From assembly GCA_031286975.1 (NCBI GenBank), contig JAITTM010000128.1:1-12224 (forward strand): a stretch of 12,224 nt of DNA, in the 5' to 3' direction. A model generated the notes under the pieces. The model had not been told where the DNA came from. It worked only from the letters and a program-made list of their open reading frames with translations, and made no database searches. Source of the stretch: Coriobacteriales bacterium. GTDB lineage: Bacteria; Actinomycetota; Coriobacteriia; Coriobacteriales; UBA8131. Shown piece after piece: positions 5,734-11,033 of the stretch; position 1 is the stretch's first letter, and the number at the start of each line of letters is the position of its first letter. The position numbers and the translations under genes were made by a program.

Positions 5734-6718
5734 GGTTTTCTTTCCGTTCTGCGCGTCTGATGCGGGGGTCGATCACGCCATAGAGCACGTTGGCCAGCAG
5801 GTTGCCGCCAAAGACGAAGGCGGCACTGAGGATGGTGATGCCTACCAGCAGCGCGACATCGCCGCCCAGGCCGGCAGTCACCGCCGCCTGGCCCAGGCCG
5901 GGATAGGAGAAGACCTGCTCGACCAGCACCGAGCCGCCAAATATCTCGCTGATGGAGGCGAACTGCAGCGTGAGCGCCGGCAGGGCAAGGTTGCGCAGGC
6001 CGTGATGCAGCAGAGCGCCAGCCGTACTCTGGCCGCGGGCGCGGGCAAAGCGCAGAGCGTCGCTTTGCAGCACGTCGATGGCCTTCTCGCGTGTGTGCAG
6101 TGCGATGTTGGCAACGCCCACCACACTGAGCGTAAGCGCGGGCAGTGCCAGGTGATGTAGGCTGTCCAGCAGCGTCACGTCACCCGGCGCGACCCCGATG
6201 GGCACCGAGAAGCCCAGCGGAAACCAGCCGAGCCACACCGCAAAAACGATGAGGAACACCAACGCCAGCCAGAAGGTGGGCGTGGAGGCCAACAAGAAGC
6301 AGTAGCCCTTGATGAGGCGGTCGGGCCAACGATCCTTGAAAGCGGCGGCAACGATGCCGAGCGCAAAGCCCAAAACGCCGCTGATGACCCAGGCCACCAG
6401 CATGAGTGCAGCGGAGTTGGCAAAACGCACGGCTATCACGTCGGTAACCGGCGCGTTATAACGTAGCGACAGGCCCAGATCACCCTGCAGCGCCGAGCCC
6501 AGCCAGTGCCCATAGCGCTCCCAGAGAGGGGTGCCCACGCCCCAGTATTCCGCCAGCTGGGCGCGCTTCGCCTCACTCATATTGAGGTAGGCGACCTGCC
6601 CCACATTGGCCTGCACGGGGTCGATGGGCGATATGCTCACAAGGAAGAACGCTACCACACTCACCGCAAAGATGAGCACGATGAACTTGACCAGTTGCTG
6701 TGCGACACGTGCCGCCAA
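5726..6718 (-). CDS. nikB: NikB-type ABC permease
   Basis: This is the partner membrane subunit of NikC. The protein has 330 residues, normal for DppB/NikB (about 310-340). The first helix (about 10-32) is followed by the large extracytoplasmic loop typical of the first subunit. More helices lie near 100-125, 140-165, 195-215, 250-270 and 285-310. The EAA loop at about 222-252 reads DALRFARARGQSTAGALLHH and is followed by GLRNLALPALT. The motif EQVFSYPGLGQAAV is a strong family signature. I chose TTG 6718 as start because GGAGGG sits 7 bases upstream; no better ATG exists before the first helix. A spacer of 124 bp with a direct repeat separates it from nikA. Confidence 0.9.
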   Translation of the reverse strand: MAARVAQQLVKFIVLIFAVSVVAFFLVSISPIDPVQANVGQVAYLNMSEAKRAQLAEYWGVGTPLWERYGHWLGSALQGDLGLSLRYNAPVTDVIAVRFANSAALMLVAWVISGVLGFALGIVAAAFKDRWPDRLIKGYCFLLASTPTFWLALVFLIVFAVWLGWFPLGFSVPIGVAPGDVTLLDSLHHLALPALTLSVVGVANIALHTREKAIDVLQSDALRFARARGQSTAGALLHHGLRNLALPALTLQFASISEIFGGSVLVEQVFSYPGLGQAAVTAGLGGDVALLVGITILSAAFVFGGNLLANVLYGVIDPRIRRAERKENHA

Positions 6719-6741
6719 AAAGCTACCCTCCTATCGCCGCC

Positions 6742-6811
6742 TGTCATTCCAAGACCTGAATGCCAGCTCCCGTCATAGTGTCATTCCAAAACCTGGATGC
6801 CAGCTCCCGTC
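6742..6811. repeat. Two direct 33-bp repeats between nikA and nikB
   Basis: Two 33-bp copies (6742-6774 and 6779-6811) differ at only two bases. Each begins TGTCATTCCAA, has ACCTGRATGCCAG in the middle and ends CTCCCGTC. CATTC and GAATG within the first copy can pair (5-bp stem), and CTGG-ATG-CCAG in the second copy is a small dyad, so the units can fold. They fill much of the 124-bp spacer 6719-6842, which has no gene. The look is that of a dispersed REP-like element. In the message it could protect nikA mRNA or weaken read-through into nikB, giving more receptor than channel. Confidence 0.85.
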
Positions 6812-6842
6812 GCCGCGCTCCGTTGGGCTGACACATGTTTAC

Positions 6843-8498
6843 CTACTCCCAGCTCCATTGGTCGATGTTGTTGACAATCGACCAGCCGTGCCCATGGGGA
6901 TGCGGCTTTTGCTGCGCTATCACCAGGCCATCGCGCGCAAAATACAGGTGGTCGATGTTGGCAAACCACACCCAGGTTGCTTCACCCTGCGGCGCCACGC
7001 CAACCGAGCCGTCCCACTGCGCCTTTTGCCACAGGGGGTACGAATCCTCAAGCGCAGGTGTCGCCAATGCCTCCAGCAGATACCTGTCGGTGGTTGCGTT
7101 GGAGTAGCCCGCAAAGTTACTGTTGCCCTTTGAGTGGTTGAGATTGTACAGCTCGACTGGCGCGTTTGAACCCCAGCCCCAGAGGATAGGGTCTGTGAAC
7201 ATATGGGCATACAACTCGTCCCAACTGCCGCCCTTGACAACCACCTCGATACCCACCTCTTTAACCTGGTTGCTGAACTCGGAGGCAAGCGCCTGCCGCA
7301 CCGAATCATTGGCGGGATACCACAGCTCAAAGGAGGCTCGTTGCCCGACCTTCTCAAAGATACCATCGCTGCCAAGCGTCCAACCGGCATCGGTGAGAAA
7401 CGCGCGCGCCTTGGACACATCGGTGGCAACCTGCATATCCTTGGAGCTCCACGGCATACCATCGCCCACGCTGTAGGCAACCGAGCCATAGCCGTTGAGC
7501 ACGTTTTGCACCAGCAGTTCGCGGTCGACGCCGTAGTTCAGCGCGCGACGGATGGCGATGTCGGCGGTCACCGCATTGCCCGCCTCGACCTCTTGGCCGT
7601 TCTCGTCAAGCGTGACCCCTGGAGGCATCGTGGGCAACGAGATACCGCGGCTGTCCACCGATTTGGCGGCGAACATCGAGTAGCCCGCCAACTCCTGGCC
7701 ACTGTAGGTCGCCGAGGTATAAGCGAGGTCGACCTGCCCAGAGCGCGCTGCGGCCAGCGCCGCGTCCTCCGCCATGAAGACGACTATCAAACGCTCGATT
7801 TTGGGCTTCTCGCCATAATAATCGGGGTTTGCCGCAAGGATGACCTGCTGGCCCTTGTCCCATTGCTCCAACACATAACGGCCGCTGCCGATGGGCCGCT
7901 CGCCATAATCGGCTCCGTGCGCGTGCGCCGGCACGATGCCCACAACAGCCAGCGTGTAGAGCAGCGCATTGAAGGGCCTGTTAAGATGCAGCAGCACGGT
8001 GCTGGCATCGGGAGCCTCGGCGGTATCGACCATGCTCAGGTCAGCCTCGGCCCCCTCAGACGCGATGATGCCATTGAGGGTAAACGCCACATCTGCCGCG
8101 GAGAGAACCGTGCCGTCACTGAACCTGACGTCGTCACGGATACTGAAGGTCCAGGTCAGGCCGTCCTCGCTCACGCTGTAACCAGTCGCCAGGTCGTTTT
8201 GAAAGCCCATGCTGGCCGTGGTGGTGATAAGGGTGCTCTGGATAAGGGGCTCGTGTTGATGCTCCCCGCAGCCCCAGCTGACAAAGGGATCGAAGCCCGC
8301 CGGGGGCTCGCTGCCAGGCGCCATCGCAACGATGACCTGCGAGTTGATGGCAGGAGTCGTGGCGGCGTCCTCATCGGTTGCACCTTCACCTTGCGGAGCA
8401 GCGCAAGCTGCCAATAACCCGCCCAACGTCAACCCTACAGCTCCCACGCCCGCCACCTTTATAAAGCCTCTGCGAGAGATACCTTGCCCTACGCCCAT
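6843..8498 (-). CDS. nikA: NikA-like substrate-binding lipoprotein (SBP family 5)
   Basis: This is the extracellular receptor of the importer, of the peptide/nickel class (SBP_bac_5). From ATG 8498 it has 551 residues. The N-terminus carries a twin-arginine-like motif SRRGFIK (8-14) followed by lipobox LLAAC with Cys32, so the protein may be exported folded by Tat and then lipidated. Family marks include TFSIRDDVRFSDG, AADVAFTLN and IGSGRYVLEQW. Two histidine clusters stand out: WGCGEHQHEP (75-84) and PHPHGHGW near the C-terminus (His533, 535, 537). I chose 8498 because GAAGGGAG lies 5 bases upstream; upstream in-frame codons at 8552 and 8600 have no ribosome site, and the latter overlaps an operator. 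Nickel, or nickel bound to histidine or a metallophore, is the likely ligand; a peptide remains possible. Confidence 0.87.
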   Translation of the reverse strand: MGVGQGISRRGFIKVAGVGAVGLTLGGLLAACAAPQGEGATDEDAATTPAINSQVIVAMAPGSEPPAGFDPFVSWGCGEHQHEPLIQSTLITTTASMGFQNDLATGYSVSEDGLTWTFSIRDDVRFSDGTVLSAADVAFTLNGIIASEGAEADLSMVDTAEAPDASTVLLHLNRPFNALLYTLAVVGIVPAHAHGADYGERPIGSGRYVLEQWDKGQQVILAANPDYYGEKPKIERLIVVFMAEDAALAAARSGQVDLAYTSATYSGQELAGYSMFAAKSVDSRGISLPTMPPGVTLDENGQEVEAGNAVTADIAIRRALNYGVDRELLVQNVLNGYGSVAYSVGDGMPWSSKDMQVATDVSKARAFLTDAGWTLGSDGIFEKVGQRASFELWYPANDSVRQALASEFSNQVKEVGIEVVVKGGSWDELYAHMFTDPILWGWGSNAPVELYNLNHSKGNSNFAGYSNATTDRYLLEALATPALEDSYPLWQKAQWDGSVGVAPQGEATWVWFANIDHLYFARDGLVIAQQKPHPHGHGWSIVNNIDQWSWE

Positions 8499-8554
8499 TC
8501 CTGCTCCCTTCAGCGTTGTTCTCATCAGTAAGAAAACGCGATTTTTGCTCATAT

Positions 8555-8579
8555 TGTTACGCTTCAAGTTTCTGTAACA
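8555..8579. promoter_or_regulatory. Promoter-proximal NikR-like operator
   Basis: TGTTAC (8555-8560), 13 bp, GTAACA (8574-8579): a perfect 6-bp dyad with N13 spacing. On the minus strand it reads GTGTTAC-N13-GTAACAA. It lies immediately downstream of the candidate -10 box, over the expected transcription start, where a bound repressor would block RNA polymerase. The half-site and spacing match the form reported for the Geobacter NikR site (GTGTTAC-N13/14-GTAACAC, recalled from the literature). No nikR gene lies in the window. Confidence 0.75.
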
Positions 8580-8580
8580 C

Positions 8581-8607
8581 AGGATAGCAGAAACAAGCAC
8601 GTTGCAA
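8581..8607 (-). promoter_or_regulatory. Candidate nikABCDE promoter (extended -10)
   Basis: On the minus strand TGC precedes the -10 box TATCCT (8586-8581), giving an extended -10 (TGnTATCCT). TTGCAA (8607-8602) is a weak -35 at a short 15-bp spacing. Transcription would start near 8574 and give a leader of about 75 nt before nikA. One NikR-like dyad overlaps the -35 edge and the other begins right after the -10, a layout suited to repression. Confidence 0.5.
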
Positions 8608-8633
8608 TGTTACGACTTTGTAATTGGTAACAT
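8607..8633. promoter_or_regulatory. Promoter-distal NikR-like operator
   Basis: ATGTTAC (8607-8613), 13 bp, GTAACAT (8627-8633): a perfect 7-bp dyad, 27 bp overall, with the same half-site and spacing as the proximal copy. The centres (8620 and 8567) are 53 bp apart, close to five turns of B-DNA, so two tetramers would sit on the same face. It abuts the -35 box. Two copies of a long spaced dyad in about 80 bp is very unlikely by chance. Confidence 0.75.
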
Positions 8634-8681
8634 ATTTATGGAAGCATTATTGAGGGCGGCACAAAAGTCACCCAGTCTTTG

Positions 8682-8702
8682 CCCCTCGTCGCAACGAAGG
8701 GG
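8682..8702 (-). terminator. Hairpin just past the small membrane protein gene (weak terminator)
   Basis: On the minus strand CCCCTTCGT, a TGCG loop and ACGAGGGG form a stem of eight pairs with one bulged T. It starts 4 bases after the TAG stop at 8707-8709, the right place to end that transcript before the nik promoter. No U-run follows closely (the nearest is CTTTT about 15 nt on), so termination by this hairpin alone is doubtful. Confidence 0.35.
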
Positions 8703-8706
8703 GGTG

Positions 8707-8919
8707 CTAATCTGCTGTCACTTGCGAAAAGGGCTTCTTGGGCATTGCTAAAACCAATACGCCCTCTACGACAATCGAGGCAAAAACGCCCAGTAGAAGG
8801 AAAAGCAGAAATGAGTAACCTTTTCTTTTGGCATACATGGCCAAAAGGACAGCTCCTCCAGTATGAATGACAATAAGGGCAATCAGTAATAGGGGAATGT
8901 CTCCTGATGGAATCAGCAC
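8707..8919 (-). CDS. Small two-helix membrane protein of unknown function
   Basis: This is a 70-residue protein that I do not recognise. The GTG at 8919 is preceded by GAGAGGAG ending 6 bases upstream, so translation looks real. Two transmembrane helices are clear: about 8-29 (IPLLLIALIVIHTGGAVLLAM) and about 37-59 (FLLFLLLGVFASIVVEGVLVLAM). They are joined by the short basic loop YAKRKGYS, which suggests both ends face outward and the loop is cytoplasmic. The C-terminal tail is PKKPFSQVTAD. Its DNA is less GC-rich than its neighbours. It lies in the same direction as pucR above it and nikA below, but probably has its own promoter. Such short proteins are often subunit modulators or phage and mobile leftovers; nothing here decides. 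Confidence 0.65.
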   Translation of the reverse strand: MLIPSGDIPLLLIALIVIHTGGAVLLAMYAKRKGYSFLLFLLLGVFASIVVEGVLVLAMPKKPFSQVTAD

Positions 8920-8961
8920 GCTAATCTCCTCTCAGTCTTGCTCACTGTCTCATGATTGCTA

Positions 8962-9174
8962 TTATCGATTAGTAGGTACAAGCACAGTATCTCCCACACT
9001 TTTTAGTATATCAGGATAAGGATTTACCGGTAGTAGTTTAAGAATAATCAAGCGCGCCAAGCCTGTGTCAAGCTTATCGAGCTGTTTATTTAAGTTGCGC
9101 GAGTTCAAGTTGATACCGTTTTGCCGGAACGCCAGCACCATGAGAGGCAGTAGTGACCGCACACACCCTGTCAT
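8962..9174 (-). CDS. Doubtful 70-residue ORF overlapping the pucR stop
   Basis: ATG 9174 shares ATGA with the TGA stop of the PucR-family gene, a common sign of translational coupling, and the frame stays open for 70 codons to TAA at 8962-8964. The product is basic and leucine-rich (for example NLNKQLDKLDTGLARLIILK near residues 28-47) with no domain that I recognise. Against it: no ribosome site, mixed codon use with low third-position GC, and a candidate promoter lying inside it. It may be a real small gene, a decayed gene end, or simply intergenic DNA. This entry also covers the roughly 250-bp stretch 8920-9170, which otherwise holds only promoter-like signals. Confidence 0.3.
   Translation of the reverse strand: MTGCVRSLLPLMVLAFRQNGINLNSRNLNKQLDKLDTGLARLIILKLLPVNPYPDILKSVGDTVLVPTNR
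9044..9071 (-). promoter_or_regulatory. Candidate promoter for the small membrane protein gene
   Basis: On the minus strand TTGACA (9071-9066), a 16-bp spacer and GATTAT (9049-9044) form a good match to a housekeeping promoter. Transcription would start near 9037 and leave a leader of about 118 nt before the GTG at 8919. Its presence argues that this region is at least partly regulatory. Confidence 0.4.
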
Positions 9175-10796
9175 TTTTTGCGCGAGAGGCAGATGGCCAG
9201 GCGTAGTTGCAGGGTAAAATCGGGGTCGCTCAAGCCCTGGGTTAACAGGTTTTGTATCTTGTTCATGCGATAGCGCACGGTGTTGCGGTGCACATACAGG
9301 TTCTTGGCCGTGTGGGTGAGATCGCATTGGCAATCGAGGTATGCCTCAAGCGTATCACGAAGCGAGCTCAGGTACTCGTCTTTGGGATAAGCCAGGCTCT
9401 GCAATATATGCGTGCAATAATGCTGGATGTGATCCTCGGGGGCGAATTGCAGCAGCTCTCCGATACCCTTGGAGCTGTAGAACTGCACCGCTGGCAGCGA
9501 GGGGTCATCGAGGATGCGCCGCAAGGTTGTGGTCGCCTCGATATAGGTGGAGTTGAGCGTCTCCAGGCTGTTGGTCTGGTTGCCCACGCCAAATCGAAGC
9601 GCCAGTGGCAGGTATTCAAGCAGGCGGTCGGCAAAGCCTTGCAGAAGAAGGGGCAAAAGCGTGCGAGGCTCACGCACGAGCAGCAAAAGATGACCTTGGG
9701 AGCGCAGGGGGATGAGCACGCAACGCTCGCCAAGAGCGGCGGTTTCTTTCGAGAGCCAGAGTTGCACCAAAGCGAAATGGTCACGCCCGGCAAGATGCGA
9801 CGGCAACCTGCTCGCATCGAACCCGACAGCTACCAGTTGGTAGCTGTCGAGATCGGTAAGCGAGAACGCGGGTGAGAGCGGTCGGGTGTCGATGAGCGCA
9901 GGATCGGCCCCCGGTCGCAGGTGGAGCAGCTTGAGGAAGTGCTCCTCACGACTGGCCCAGTCGGCCTCAGTGAGCCGTCGTGTGTTGTGGACAAGAAACG
10001 AGAACACGCTGCTCGCCTGCTCAGCGATGACGGACGAGAAGGACTCGGGTGCCCGTATCTCGGAGAGTATCGCGAGAAAGTCCGGGTAGGCGCCACCAGC
10101 CTCGATAGGCGCCACGGTGCAAAGCAGCTCCCCCTTCGCGGTCTTGAGCAGGAACTCATCGATGGTGCTGAGAGGTTGGTTCCGGTGCAAGTCCAACAGG
10201 AGTCTGCCCACCTCGGCAGCCAGGCGTTCGTCCGGGCGCGTTGCAATATCGGAAGAGCCAGCGGCGTGCAGGTCGAAGAAGTAATCGTAATAGAATACGT
10301 CGCGTTTGAGGGAGCGGGAGAGATGCGAGAGCAACTCGTTGAGCGAGGCGCGCGCCAGCAGCAGCTTCGAGAGGCGCTTCTGGATATCGAGGGCGGCGTA
10401 GAGCTGCCGTGTCTCGGCTCCCCAGATGTGGGACTGGAGCCGGTGATAGACGATGCCGAGCGTCGTGTCAAAGGGGATGGAGAACACGGGGTAGTCAAGC
10501 TCGCTTGCCCGTCTCAGCAGTACGGGATCAACAGCGGCGATAAAGCGCCCCAGCTTGATGGCAATGCCGGCGGTTCCCGCATCATGCAATTGTTCCACCA
10601 TGTGGGCAAGCCCCTGCTGGTCGTCCTTGAACACCATGCCGGTGGTGAGAAGCAGGGTTTCCTGCGCGACGTAGCGGTCGATGTCGGGTGTCTCGGAGCT
10701 GTCGATGCCGCTGACGGGTCGCTCAAGACTAACGCCGGGGTTGAGCAGGACGAGCCCCGCCTCGGGGTTCGCGTCGATCAGTTCTGATAACAGCAT
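9171..10796 (-). CDS. pucR: PucR-family transcriptional regulator
   Basis: This is a 541-residue regulator of the PucR (purine/ureide catabolism) family. The N-terminal PucR domain (about 1-120) includes the typical ETLLLTTGMVFKDD and later KLGRFI...VPVFSIP-like stretches (here YPVFSIPFDTTLG). A middle region (about 120-460) carries the linker and degenerate GGDEF-like part of CdaR/PucR proteins. The C-terminal helix-turn-helix (about 485-518) reads DLTHTAKNLYVHRNTVRYRM, a strong family signature. No transmembrane segment is seen, so it acts in the cytoplasm. ATG 10796 has GGAGG 7 bases upstream. It is divergent from allC, which suggests it activates allantoate use in response to a purine-derived signal and controls its own gene. 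The family also regulates other pathways, so the symbol is for the family rather than a proven ortholog. Confidence 0.88.
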   Translation of the reverse strand: MLLSELIDANPEAGLVLLNPGVSLERPVSGIDSSETPDIDRYVAQETLLLTTGMVFKDDQQGLAHMVEQLHDAGTAGIAIKLGRFIAAVDPVLLRRASELDYPVFSIPFDTTLGIVYHRLQSHIWGAETRQLYAALDIQKRLSKLLLARASLNELLSHLSRSLKRDVFYYDYFFDLHAAGSSDIATRPDERLAAEVGRLLLDLHRNQPLSTIDEFLLKTAKGELLCTVAPIEAGGAYPDFLAILSEIRAPESFSSVIAEQASSVFSFLVHNTRRLTEADWASREEHFLKLLHLRPGADPALIDTRPLSPAFSLTDLDSYQLVAVGFDASRLPSHLAGRDHFALVQLWLSKETAALGERCVLIPLRSQGHLLLLVREPRTLLPLLLQGFADRLLEYLPLALRFGVGNQTNSLETLNSTYIEATTTLRRILDDPSLPAVQFYSSKGIGELLQFAPEDHIQHYCTHILQSLAYPKDEYLSSLRDTLEAYLDCQCDLTHTAKNLYVHRNTVRYRMNKIQNLLTQGLSDPDFTLQLRLAICLSRKK

Positions 10797-10821
10797 GGCG
10801 CAGCCTCCAATCGCGGGGGAC

Positions 10822-10838
10822 GACCCTTTGCAAGGGTC
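10822..10838. promoter_or_regulatory. Perfect inverted repeat in the pucR leader
   Basis: GACCCTT-TGC-AAGGGTC is a perfect 7-bp dyad with a 3-base centre, 26 bp upstream of the pucR start and just before its ribosome site. As DNA it could be an operator; as RNA it would form a tight hairpin in the pucR leader. No T-run follows on the minus strand, so it is not a terminator. Confidence 0.5.
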
Positions 10839-10897
10839 TGGACCTTATGCCACAAAGCGGTGCCAAAAGCGTAGTTGCCAACCGCCGCCGCAAGGTC

Positions 10898-10916
10898 GTT
10901 GTGCACAGTGTACAAC
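10898..10916. promoter_or_regulatory. 19-bp dyad in the pucR-allC divergent region (candidate PucR operator)
   Basis: GTTGTGCACAGTGTACAAC is a 9-1-9 dyad in which eight of nine base pairs match between arms. It lies between the two divergent genes, about 64 bp upstream of the predicted allC start of transcription. That is a classic activator distance. That PucR binds it is inferred from position only. Confidence 0.55.
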
Positions 10917-10958
10917 TCCTGAGGTTTTTTTGGCTACTGTGGGTCATGCAATGCGTGC

Positions 10959-10964
10959 GATAAC
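10959..10964 (+). promoter_or_regulatory. Candidate extended -10 box for allC
   Basis: GATAAC preceded by TGC (TGnGATAAC) is a plausible extended -10, giving a start near 10971 and a leader of about 63 nt. No good -35 box is found at the right distance, as expected for a promoter that depends on an activator bound upstream. Confidence 0.35.
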
Positions 10965-11033
10965 CTGCCATCATAGGCAACACAAGATAAAAACAGCCCC
11001 AAACCAGCGGTATCGACAGTGAGAGGAAGCAGC

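Noticed and set aside
4984..6160. Overlapping long plus-strand open frames opposite nikC and nikB
   Set aside because: They are low-complexity, antisense to clear permease genes, and have no ribosome site or family likeness.
7203..8417. A 404-codon plus-strand open frame opposite nikA
   Set aside because: It is the antisense shadow of the receptor gene; the sense frame has signal peptide, lipobox and family motifs while this one has none.
8962..9333. Long version of the small ORF after pucR (123 codons)
   Set aside because: Its first 53 codons lie out of frame inside the conserved helix-turn-helix of the regulator gene; only the part from 9174 on is worth noting.
9921..10787. A 288-codon plus-strand open frame opposite pucR
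   Set aside because: It is antisense to a regulator with clear PucR and helix-turn-helix signatures and has no support of its own.
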